Shown here in pieces: positions 1 to 6,408 of a stretch of 6,444 nucleotides of DNA (its first letter is position 1; each line of letters starts with the position of its first letter). The position numbers were made by a program, and so were the translations under genes. Origin of the DNA: an uncultured Porphyromonadaceae bacterium (GTDB lineage: Bacteria > Bacteroidota > Bacteroidia > Bacteroidales > Muribaculaceae); the NCBI GenBank assembly GCA_900555915.1, contig USNC01000084.1, positions 1-6,444 of the forward strand, in the 5' to 3' direction. The notes under the pieces were generated by a model, which was not told where the DNA came from, did not search any database, and saw nothing but the letters and a program-made list of their open reading frames with translations.

Positions 1-30
1 CGTGGGCTCGGAGATGTGTATAAGAGACAG
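1..30. other. Nextera read-2 transposase adapter (library artefact)
   Basis: Positions 12-30 are exactly the 19-base Tn5 mosaic end AGATGTGTATAAGAGACAG. Positions 1-11 (CGTGGGCTCGG) match the end of the Illumina Nextera read-2 tail that precedes it. This is synthetic sequence left by library preparation, so genomic sequence starts at 31. The reading frame of the neighbouring minus-strand gene stays open through it by chance. Confidence 0.98.
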
Positions 31-243
31 GGCTATCACCGGACTCCGTCGCTCCCATCCGTTGCCGGCGAGGGAGTCGGACTCGTTGAGCTGCCTTAGG
101 TTGTAGGTGGCCACGTTGAATCGGGCGCTTTCCGCCGACATTTCATTGGCGAAGCAAGCGGTGATCGCCACTGCAAGAAGCAAGATCGCACGGATGGCGT
201 CAGATTTGAATGTCGGTCTTTGATCGTAAATAGATGGTCTCAT
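31..243 (-). CDS. Exported endonuclease/exonuclease/phosphatase (EEP) family protein, N-terminal fragment
   Basis: This is the start of a minus-strand gene: ATG at 243-241, then 71 open codons to the adapter boundary at 31. Residues 19-34 are hydrophobic (AILLLAVAITACFANE), an export signal. ITAC at 27-30 fits a lipobox, so the protein could be a lipoprotein; otherwise signal peptidase I may cut near residue 40. The first mature strand, RFNVATYNLR (41-50), followed by NESDSLAGNGWERRSPVIA (53-71), is the typical opening of Bacteroidetes EEP-superfamily proteins, with Asn48 as the expected first metal-site residue. The family hydrolyses phosphate esters or phosphodiesters with a divalent metal; substrates range from nucleic acids to lipids and sugar phosphates, so the substrate here is unknown. 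An exported copy beside a GH125 gene suggests a role in glycan processing rather than DNA repair. The remaining roughly three quarters of the gene is missing because the library fragment ends. No promoter is visible in the 73 bases upstream, so it may be read through from the GH125 gene. Confidence 0.82.
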
Positions 244-281
244 TGTTTAGGTTGTTGTGTTTTCGGCCAGGTTATAGCCGG

Positions 282-313
282 TCAATGCCGGATTCCAGGG
301 AATCCGGCATTGA
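282..313 (-). terminator. Perfect intercistronic hairpin after the GH125 gene; possible terminator or attenuator
   Basis: TCAATGCCGGATTCC (282-296) and its exact reverse complement (299-313) form a perfect inverted repeat, realistically a 14-bp stem with a CAGG loop. It begins three bases past the GH125 stop codon, the usual place for an intrinsic terminator. On the minus strand no T-run follows (CCGGCTATAACC), while on the plus strand only TTTT follows. It may therefore be a weak terminator, an attenuator that lowers expression of the downstream EEP gene, or a 3'-end stabiliser. The structure is seen directly; its function is inferred. Confidence 0.6.
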
Positions 314-316
314 TTT

Positions 317-1774
317 TCATATGGAATTAAGAAGATCTATCTTTCCTTCATTCACGAGTTTGACTATCAATTCGCCGAAAAGGGTATTCTGCCAGGCAAA
401 CCACGGACGAGTGAAGTCAGACGCGTCATTCTTGTGGAATGACTCATGCATGAATCCCGTGCCCGCGTCTGTGGCCATGAGCGACTTCAGGCATTCGCAT
501 ATCTCATTGTCGTCGGTGCTGGTGAACGCTTTCATCATGATGCTCATCGGCCAGACCATATCATATCCTACATGGGGGCCTCCTATGCCTTCCCCGGCTG
601 TGCCCTTGAAGAAATAGGGGTTGTGCTCGCTCCATACGAAACGCCGCGTGTTCTGATATACAGGGTCGTCAATCTCCACATCTGTCAGATAGGGGAGTGA
701 GAGCAGGCTCGGGGCGTTGGAATCGTCCATCAGGTAGTGGTTGCCGAATCCATCCACTTCGAAGGCGTAGATATTGCCGAATACGGGGTGCCGGTATATC
801 GCATGCTTCTTGAGTGCCGACTCCACTTCATCGGCAAGCCTCCTGCACTCTGCTCCCTGCCGTGCGTCATGGTTGACAGTCTCCAGTATTTCCGCAGCCT
901 TGCGAAGGCAAGAGACAGCAAAGAAATTGGAGGGCACCAGAAACTGCAGGGTGGTGGCGTCGTCAGAGGGGCGGAAACTTGAGACGATGAGGCCGCACGG
1001 CTTGACGGGCGATCCGAGGCCGTCGTTGCTGAGGGTGTCGAGCGCACGTTCCGTCTTGCGCTGGAATTTGTATATTCCTGTTCCGTCATATCGCTGCTGC
1101 TCTCTGAAGGTGGCGAGAATCAGATTCATGGCCGAGAGCCATTCCGCGTCGAATATCGAGGCGTCTCCGGTCACCTTCCAGTATTCATATGCAAGCCGTA
1201 TCGGATAGCACAGCGAATCGATCTCCCATTTGCGTTCGTGCACGTCGGGGATCATGTCGGTGAGGTCGGTCATCCATTCTCCTCCGGTAGGTCCGTCGTT
1301 GAAGGCATTTGCATACGGATCGAGAATGATGCATTTCAGCTGCCTGCGGATCACGCCCTCGAGCATGGCTTTCAATGCAGGATCTTCATTGGCAAGCTGC
1401 ACATATGGCCACACCTGGGCTCCCGAGTCTCTCAGCCACATGGCATGTATGTCTCCAGTGTAGACAAATGTATCGTTCTTTCCGTCATCGCCGATACGGT
1501 AGTGCACCGTGGTGTCGATGGTGTTGGGAAAGCAGTTCTCGAACATCCAGGCCAGTTTCCGGTTTTTCAGTTGCTTCTTGATTTTCTGTATCTCCTTCTC
1601 CACGGCCTTAGAATGGAACAGACGGTCATGCTTGGCCGGACGGCATGTGGCGAACTTATCGTCGGTTTTCCTTATCGACACGTTGTCCGAGGCACACTCT
1701 ACAGCATTGTTGACCGCAGATGCCGATCCTCCGCAGAGCAACCATACAGTCGTGGCAATCATCATTTTTTTCAT
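317..1774 (-). CDS. GH125 exo-alpha-mannosidase (metal-independent, alpha-1,6-specific in characterised members)
   Basis: The predicted protein is 485 residues. I chose ATG at 1774 because it opens MKKMMIATTVWLLCGGSASA, a standard signal peptide likely cut after residue 20. A longer reading frame runs back to 1915 but adds 47 unconvincing residues through the promoter region. Family GH125 signatures are clear: IHAMWLRDSGAQVWPY (109-124), DPYANAFNDGPTGGEW (152-167), KWEIDSLCYPIRLAYEYW (182-199), SSFRPSDDA (265-273), PYFFKG (386-391), GPHVGYDMVWPMSIM (399-413) and GFMHESFH (440-447). By position relative to the characterised Clostridium enzyme, Asp271 or Asp272 and Glu443 are the likely acid and base; that is inference. 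Characterised GH125 enzymes are inverting exo-mannosidases that remove alpha-1,6-mannose from N-glycans or yeast mannan. The protein should work in the periplasm on imported oligosaccharides. Length and motifs indicate an intact gene. It lies 180 bases downstream of the HTCS, in the same direction, with its own -7 element. Confidence 0.93.
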   Translation of the reverse strand: MKKMMIATTVWLLCGGSASAVNNAVECASDNVSIRKTDDKFATCRPAKHDRLFHSKAVEKEIQKIKKQLKNRKLAWMFENCFPNTIDTTVHYRIGDDGKNDTFVYTGDIHAMWLRDSGAQVWPYVQLANEDPALKAMLEGVIRRQLKCIILDPYANAFNDGPTGGEWMTDLTDMIPDVHERKWEIDSLCYPIRLAYEYWKVTGDASIFDAEWLSAMNLILATFREQQRYDGTGIYKFQRKTERALDTLSNDGLGSPVKPCGLIVSSFRPSDDATTLQFLVPSNFFAVSCLRKAAEILETVNHDARQGAECRRLADEVESALKKHAIYRHPVFGNIYAFEVDGFGNHYLMDDSNAPSLLSLPYLTDVEIDDPVYQNTRRFVWSEHNPYFFKGTAGEGIGGPHVGYDMVWPMSIMMKAFTSTDDNEICECLKSLMATDAGTGFMHESFHKNDASDFTRPWFAWQNTLFGELIVKLVNEGKIDLLNSI

Positions 1775-1812
1775 AAGCAAAATATGATTTTGATTATAGT
1801 TTATTTTGATTG

Positions 1813-1820
1813 CAAAGATA
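1813..1820 (-). promoter_or_regulatory. Candidate Bacteroidota -7 promoter element for the GH125 gene
   Basis: On the minus strand these bases read TATCTTTG, an exact match to TAnnTTTG, the -7 element recognised by the Bacteroidota primary sigma factor. Transcription would start near 1806, leaving an AT-rich leader of about 30 bases before the ATG at 1774. No TTTG is visible about 19-21 bases upstream for the -33 box. That fits a promoter needing an activator such as the adjacent HTCS. The match is seen; its use is inferred. Confidence 0.55.
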
Positions 1821-1847
1821 GTCGTCTGAAAGTGAATACGTGTTGCT

Positions 1848-1886
1848 CTCTCTGCCAGATGCTTTGCCACAAGCATTTGCAGAGAG
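1848..1886. repeat. Interrupted inverted repeat upstream of the GH125 promoter; candidate operator or RNA hairpin
   Basis: The outer arms CTCTCTGC (1848-1855) and GCAGAGAG (1879-1886) pair over 8 bp. The inner arms ATGCTT (1859-1864) and AAGCAT (1871-1876) pair over 6 bp with a six-base loop, separated from the outer arms by CAG and TT bulges. Its near edge is about 28 bases upstream of the -7 element of the GH125 gene, which is where an activator site would sit. It could instead fold in the 3' tail of the HTCS transcript, about 70 bases past that stop. No T-run follows on the minus strand, which argues against a simple terminator. Confidence 0.5.
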
Positions 1887-1906
1887 GAATATACATAATT
1901 GGCACA

Positions 1907-1921
1907 GCCGCGCACAGCGGC
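1907..1921 (-). terminator. Weak GC-only hairpin after the HTCS stop
   Basis: GCCGC (1907-1911) and GCGGC (1917-1921) form a 5-bp all-GC stem with a five-base loop, about 34 bases past the HTCS stop at 1955. No T-run follows on the minus strand. A stem this short can occur by chance in GC-rich sequence, so this is only a weak terminator candidate. Confidence 0.2.
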
Positions 1922-1954
1922 CGGCGGTGAGTTAAGGCCTATGTCAGGGGAATG

Positions 1955-4900
1955 CTACGATTCCAGCGAGGTGTCTTTCCGGGTGTTGCTTTCCCTGTAT
2001 GCTTTCGGAGTCATCCCGAAGCGCTTGTCGAATTCTTTGTAGAAATGCGATCTGTTGGTGAAGCCGCTTCTGTAGACTATCTCCTGCACGGTAGCGGAGG
2101 TCGTGACCAGAAGGCGGGCTGCGAAACTGATCCTTTGGTGTTTGATGAAGTCGTTGGGCGAGAGCTGGTCAAGTTCCTTGAATTTCCGGTAGAGATTCCT
2201 GACGCTGATGCGCATGTGGTTGGCAAGTTTTTCGGGTCCGAGATCCTCGTCTTCGATATTCTCTTCGATGAAGGTGGTGATCTGTTCCATGAATTCCTTG
2301 TCTTTTTTGTGCATGAGCTGGCCGTCGGTATATTCGTAGGCACTTGCCGCCGTGGAGTAATATTCGCGTAGGTTCCTGCGGTTTTCAAGCAGCCTTCTCA
2401 CCACTGCCAGAAGATAGTCGAGACTGAACGGTTTCCCGATGTATGCGTCTGCTCCCGACTCAATGCCTTCCACTTTCTCCTCTTTCCTGTTTTTGGCCGA
2501 CAGCAGTATCAGCGGGATGTGCATTGTATGCCGGTTCTGCCTGATCATCTTCGTAAACGACACTCCGTCGGTGCCGGGCATCATGATGTCTGATATGATG
2601 AGGTCTGGCGGCAGCCGGCGTAATGATTCAAGGGCGAGGTCTACCGACTCCGCCGTCTCCACATCATATTCCGAGAGGCTGTCCCTGAGCAGTCTCAGGA
2701 TGTCACGGTTGTCATCCACCACCAGTATTCTGCTGCGGTTGTCGCCGTCGGGCACTCTGCTTGCCTGGCATTCGTCTGCCGATTCCGGCTGCGCGCTTGT
2801 CATGGCCGGAATGGAGGGTGATTCGGACGCATTCTTGAGTCCGGGATCCTCCGTGAGTTCAAGTTTCGGGATCGTGACTATGAAATCGGCATATTGCCCG
2901 ACTTCGCTCTCGATAATGATTTTTCCCTGGAGCATGTCGACCATGCTGTGGCATATGGCCAGGCCGAGACCATTGCGGCTCGACAGCCCCTTGACGGCGT
3001 TCTCCTCCACATTGTCGAGCACGCTGTAGCGGTTGAATATCCTGGTCTTATCCTCTTCGCTGATACCTTTTCCTGTGTTATAGACCGATATCCTCAATAA
3101 TTCCCCCTCCACTTTGACTCTGACCTTGATTCTGCCTCCTGAGTGTGTGTACTTGAAGGCGTTGGATATCAGGTTGGTCATGATCTTTCTGATGCAGCCG
3201 AAATCAGTGGGCCACTGGATGTCGGGCTCTATCTCATTGATGAACTCCACATTGTTGCGTTCGGCAAGTTCGGAGAAAGAGGTCATAATGTCCGAGCAGA
3301 GCTCGCTGATACCTACCTCATATATTTTCAGCCGCTTGTTGCCGGTCTCCATTCTCCTGAAATCTATGAGTTCCTGAATCAGAGTGTTCAGACGCTCGGC
3401 ATTCGAACGCACAAGTCCGATGTATTTGCGGATGTAGTCGTCCGATCCGGGATAGCCTATGATTCTCTCGCACGGGCCGTAGATCAGAGTGAGAGGCGTG
3501 CAGAACTCGTGGGTGATATTGGTGAAGAACTTCAGTTTCTCTTCATACACCTCTTCCTTATGCGCCTGTTCGAGCCGCTTCATCTCATCTTCCTGCCTGA
3601 GTTTCTGTCTCCGTAGATATGTCCATACGCACAGACCGACAGCCGCCGCCACGAGAAGGATATATATGGCCTTCATGAATCCGGAGAGATACCAGGGAGC
3701 CCTGACCGTTATCATCAGGGTCCAGGGATCGCTCTCGAGGCCGGTGGCCCGGTTCAGATATTTTACCCTTAGATTATATTTCCCGTAGTCCATGCCGTTG
3801 AATGATATGGATGTCTCGGAGGCGTTGTTTATCCAGTTGACACCGTCGAGCGAATAGGAGTAGATGTAATTGCTCGCATCGATAAAGTCCGGAGCCGCGA
3901 CTGTGATCGAGAAGTAATTCTGGTTCGAGTCAAGATTCAGAAGATGCTTTTTCCCCGACGTCTGATAATATTGGTCGAGTGGAACCTCCATGCCCGATAT
4001 CGATATTTTCAGGAGCGATATTTCCGGCAGATAAGGTTCGGGGGCGGTGTAGGTCTCATGCCGGTTGACGAATGTCACGCCGTTGATACCTCCGAAGATC
4101 AATGTGCTTCCGGTATAGAATCCCGCGCCGTCGCTGTATTCCGTCACCGACAGACCATAGCTTTTCCCGAAAGTCTCGCCGCTGTCGCTTTTGCTGTTGA
4201 ATCTGACGATGCCGTCATTGGTCGACAGCCAGATCTCATCGGTCCCGGTCAGGAGCATATCGTGTATGGTGTTGTTGGTAAACCCGTATTCCACTCCTGA
4301 ATAATGCTTCTCACCTCCTTGCCATGACTTTACGAGACCGCAGCCCGTCCCGAGCCATAACACTCCGTCATGGAGCGCGGCGGTAAAGACGTCGTTGACC
4401 GTATTGGTGCCGAAATCAGTCTTGACAGGCACGGAAACAAGTCGGCCTCCCTCAAGCTTGTAGATACCTTTCCCTCTATTGCAGAAAAGCAGTTCGCCGT
4501 TGTTCCCGACCGTGATGGAGAAGAACTGGTTGGCCGAATATCGTCCGTTGTCGAGGGTGAAGAGCTTGATATCCTTCAGCACCGGGGCAGACGACGGGCC
4601 GGAGATGGTGGCCTTCGCAATGCCGAGCCCCAGTGTGGACATCCACAGAGTGGAATCGTTCTCCTCATATATCCCGTGGATAAGTCTTATCTTCGGGTCG
4701 GTGTCGAGTCTGTGCAGTTCATTGTCCGCGTAACTGAAATAGTTGATTCCTTCTTCCGTTCCCACCCATAGCACCGGCCTTGAACTCTTGCTGAAGGCAA
4801 ACACCGAATTATGCCAGAGGGCGCTGTTGGAGGAAGTGAACAGACGGCCGTTGCCGAGTGCGCTACGCGGGTAGTATTCGTTCACTTCGGGAATCTGGAG

Positions 4901-6046
4901 CAGTCCGTCTCCTTTGGTGCCGAGCCAAAGGTTTTTACGGTCGTCGATGAAGATGGATCTCACAGGATGGGAAATCTTGTTGTTGAAGGCATTGAAGTCA
5001 TACGACCGGACGCTGAACTGGTCGTCCCAGAACGTGTATACACCCTGGCAGTCTGATCCGATCCATACCACATCCTGCCCTTTGGAACATTCCAGGCAGA
5101 ATACTCCCACCTGGAGGCCGAGGTCTACGGCCATATACTCCTTCTGCTCGTTGAGTCCGACCCAGATCACACCGTCGGTGCGGAATGACAGAAAGAAGTT
5201 GCCCTGATGGTCATGTGTCAGGTCTGATATGTCGCCTCTTTGCGACAATGATGACGAAAGATCCATGATGGAGCGGACTTTCCCGTCGGGCAGGATCTCA
5301 CACAGTTCCCACTTTTTTGAAATGATGAAAAGCTCGTCGCCGTTGGCACGGGCGAAGATATTCGGGATGTTTCTGAATATCTTCACAGCCGGCAATATGC
5401 CGGCTCCGTCGGTTCTGGCTTTGGCTATGTCATACACATGTATGCTGTCGCCCATCACCACCCATAGATTGCCCTCCTTAAAAGATATGCTTCTGATCTC
5501 ACTGAATTTATTGCCAATCTTTCCGGCTTCCGCAAACTCCTTGCCTTCCGCCGAATCATACACATAGATGCGCGAATCCTCGGTGATGACGATCAGTTTT
5601 CCGTCGGGCGACATGCACAGCCGTTCCTGCCCGTGAAATTGCGCGAAACTTCTCACTTCCCTTGTGCCGGCCTCCACGAGGTCGAGCGCATAGTTGGTAA
5701 GCACCCACATGTCGCCGTCGGAGCCGTTGAGAATTGCCTCAATGATATTGCCAGAAAGCACCTGTCCTGGGTAGAGCGACGGAAAACTGTGGATGGATGT
5801 TCCGTCCGCGATGTTGACTCCGTCGCAGGTCCCGATCCATAGATAACCGTTGTTGTCATAACACAGCGAGAGGATGGCGCTGTTCGAGAGCCCATCTCCG
5901 CTGAATGACTGCCTCATGTTGTAGGCATTTGCGGCGGGCTGGAATGCTGCGAAAAGTATCAGCATTGCCAGGATCAGATGAAATGCTCCGTTGATGATTT
6001 TCAGGTAGCCGGGTCGATTGATCCGGGTAATATTTCTCAGTGTCAT
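1955..6046 (-). CDS. Hybrid two-component system (HTCS) sensor/regulator: beta-propeller sensor, histidine kinase, receiver, AraC-type DNA-binding domain
   Basis: A complete 1363-residue protein. It begins with an export signal (hydrophobic 20-39, likely cut after ANA at 41). The periplasmic sensor holds at least ten two-component-propeller repeats, for example LWIGTCDGV (69-77), VVWIGSDCQGVY (326-337), NLWLGTKGDGL (372-382), VLWVGTEEGI (425-434), VLWLGTGCGL (562-571) and EIWLSTNDGI (604-613). A Y_Y_Y domain follows (about 705-782). The membrane helix is at about 790-810. The kinase has H-box FTNITHEFCTPL with His846, N-box NLISNAFKYT (958-967), G1 NTGKGI (990-995) and G2 GLGLA (1026-1030). 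The receiver has DD at 1111-1112, phosphoacceptor Asp1153 in SDIMMPGTDG, Ser1183 and Lys1205. The AraC/HTH_18 domain spans about 1265-1352. In this family, binding of a specific oligosaccharide in the periplasm triggers phosphorelay within one polypeptide and activation of the linked polysaccharide locus. Its targets here are probably the GH125 gene downstream and the divergent gene at 6292. No frameshift or missing domain is seen. The ligand cannot be read from sequence. Confidence 0.97.
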   Translation of the reverse strand: MTLRNITRINRPGYLKIINGAFHLILAMLILFAAFQPAANAYNMRQSFSGDGLSNSAILSLCYDNNGYLWIGTCDGVNIADGTSIHSFPSLYPGQVLSGNIIEAILNGSDGDMWVLTNYALDLVEAGTREVRSFAQFHGQERLCMSPDGKLIVITEDSRIYVYDSAEGKEFAEAGKIGNKFSEIRSISFKEGNLWVVMGDSIHVYDIAKARTDGAGILPAVKIFRNIPNIFARANGDELFIISKKWELCEILPDGKVRSIMDLSSSLSQRGDISDLTHDHQGNFFLSFRTDGVIWVGLNEQKEYMAVDLGLQVGVFCLECSKGQDVVWIGSDCQGVYTFWDDQFSVRSYDFNAFNNKISHPVRSIFIDDRKNLWLGTKGDGLLQIPEVNEYYPRSALGNGRLFTSSNSALWHNSVFAFSKSSRPVLWVGTEEGINYFSYADNELHRLDTDPKIRLIHGIYEENDSTLWMSTLGLGIAKATISGPSSAPVLKDIKLFTLDNGRYSANQFFSITVGNNGELLFCNRGKGIYKLEGGRLVSVPVKTDFGTNTVNDVFTAALHDGVLWLGTGCGLVKSWQGGEKHYSGVEYGFTNNTIHDMLLTGTDEIWLSTNDGIVRFNSKSDSGETFGKSYGLSVTEYSDGAGFYTGSTLIFGGINGVTFVNRHETYTAPEPYLPEISLLKISISGMEVPLDQYYQTSGKKHLLNLDSNQNYFSITVAAPDFIDASNYIYSYSLDGVNWINNASETSISFNGMDYGKYNLRVKYLNRATGLESDPWTLMITVRAPWYLSGFMKAIYILLVAAAVGLCVWTYLRRQKLRQEDEMKRLEQAHKEEVYEEKLKFFTNITHEFCTPLTLIYGPCERIIGYPGSDDYIRKYIGLVRSNAERLNTLIQELIDFRRMETGNKRLKIYEVGISELCSDIMTSFSELAERNNVEFINEIEPDIQWPTDFGCIRKIMTNLISNAFKYTHSGGRIKVRVKVEGELLRISVYNTGKGISEEDKTRIFNRYSVLDNVEENAVKGLSSRNGLGLAICHSMVDMLQGKIIIESEVGQYADFIVTIPKLELTEDPGLKNASESPSIPAMTSAQPESADECQASRVPDGDNRSRILVVDDNRDILRLLRDSLSEYDVETAESVDLALESLRRLPPDLIISDIMMPGTDGVSFTKMIRQNRHTMHIPLILLSAKNRKEEKVEGIESGADAYIGKPFSLDYLLAVVRRLLENRRNLREYYSTAASAYEYTDGQLMHKKDKEFMEQITTFIEENIEDEDLGPEKLANHMRISVRNLYRKFKELDQLSPNDFIKHQRISFAARLLVTTSATVQEIVYRSGFTNRSHFYKEFDKRFGMTPKAYRESNTRKDTSLES

Positions 6047-6080
6047 AATGCCTGTGGTTAGTCTTCGTCTGTAGGGAATG

Positions 6081-6088
6081 CAAATTTA
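6081..6088 (-). promoter_or_regulatory. Candidate Bacteroidota -7 promoter element for the HTCS gene
   Basis: The minus strand reads TAAATTTG, an exact TAnnTTTG match, 34 bases upstream of the HTCS ATG at 6046. Transcription would start near 6074, giving a leader just under 30 bases. No clear TTTG lies at -33 spacing; the sequence there is AT-rich. The location and short leader suit low constitutive expression of a sensor. Confidence 0.5.
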
Positions 6089-6243
6089 CGAAAATTTTTC
6101 TTTCCGCATATATTTATAACCCCTTTTTTTTAGCCTGAGATGTCTCCGATTGCGACAAACTTGTATAGTTTTCATCTTTATAGCCTGCACTTTACCTTTC
6201 TGACAGACATCGGCACCCGTCAGTCGCGGATATTCATTAATTT

Positions 6244-6251
6244 TACTTTTG
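6244..6251 (+). promoter_or_regulatory. Candidate Bacteroidota -7 promoter element for the GH78-like gene
   Basis: TACTTTTG on the plus strand matches TAnnTTTG and lies 40 bases upstream of the ATG at 6292. The start would be near 6258, giving an A-rich leader of about 34 bases. As at the GH125 gene, no -33 TTTG is visible, which fits an activator-dependent promoter. The CTGAC/GTCAG inverted repeat (6200-6223) ends 20 bases upstream. Confidence 0.5.
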
Positions 6252-6291
6252 AAAAGTACAAGTAAAAAACACACTCTCAAATCCATCAGAC

Positions 6292-6408
6292 ATGAAAATT
6301 AAAAATATCATTGTGCTCGGACATCTGCTGGCTATGTCGATGTTTTCTTCACAAGCCGCGATTGTCAACCTCAGGTGTGAATATCTTCACTCGCCATTGG
6401 GCATAGAC
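6292..6408 (+). CDS. Putative GH78 alpha-L-rhamnosidase, N-terminal fragment
   Basis: ATG at 6292 opens 39 codons that run to the adapter at 6409. Residues 1-23 have a positive start (MKIKN) and a hydrophobic core, with SSQAA at 19-23 as a likely signal peptidase site, so the protein is exported. The mature start, IVNLRCEYLHSPLGID (24-39), closely matches the usual opening of Bacteroidetes GH78 alpha-L-rhamnosidases, whose first beta-sandwich begins LRCEYL..PLGID followed by a PR(L/F)SW segment. That next segment is cut off here. GH78 enzymes remove terminal alpha-L-rhamnose from plant or bacterial glycans and glycosides by inversion. The whole catalytic (alpha/alpha)6 domain is absent, so the call rests on a short but distinctive motif. 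Divergent placement next to the HTCS suggests HTCS control. The TGA at 6427-6429 is adapter sequence, not the real end. Confidence 0.75.

Larger units (their letters stand above)
6047..6291. promoter_or_regulatory. Divergent intergenic region between the HTCS and the GH78-like gene
   Basis: This 245-base AT-rich stretch separates two outward-facing starts (6046 minus, 6292 plus) and carries a -7 candidate for each. It holds a T-run at 6124-6131 and the heptamer TAGCCTG twice, at 6131 and 6181, exactly 50 bases apart. It also holds a 5-bp inverted repeat CTGAC/GTCAG spanning 6200-6223, just upstream of the plus-strand -7 element. Any of these could be an HTCS binding site, but all are short and none is proven. 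No convincing small gene or RNA was found. Confidence 0.5.

Noticed and set aside
1..30. A Tn5 mosaic end that could be read as a mobile-element terminus, with a matching inverted copy at 6409-6427
   Set aside because: The mosaic ends are joined to the two distinct Nextera primer tails, so they are library adapters and not a natural transposon.
1821..1850. A shared TATTCA upstream of both enzyme promoters (GH125 on the minus strand, GH78-like at 6231-6236)
   Set aside because: Six bases at different distances from the -7 elements in AT-rich DNA are expected by chance; this is not enough to call a common operator.
1775..1915. N-terminal extension of the GH125 reading frame by 47 residues
   Set aside because: The extension covers the -7 element and the inverted repeat, has no family similarity, and would bury a normal signal peptide that begins exactly at 1774.
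1238..1930. A 230-codon plus-strand open frame antisense to the GH125 gene
   Set aside because: It is a codon-structure shadow of a clearly real minus-strand gene. Its translation shows no domain, signal or sensible composition. The other long plus-strand frames over the HTCS, such as 2439-3029 and 3143-3616, fail for the same reason.
6086..6286. A 66-codon minus-strand frame in the divergent intergenic region
   Set aside because: It spans both the plus-strand promoter region and the HTCS promoter, has an unstructured basic translation with no recognisable motif, and would collide with the HTCS transcription start.
31..6408. tRNA, rRNA, CRISPR arrays, prophage or insertion-sequence genes
   Set aside because: Nothing resembling these was seen; the insert is almost fully explained by two partial and two complete genes with short regulatory gaps.
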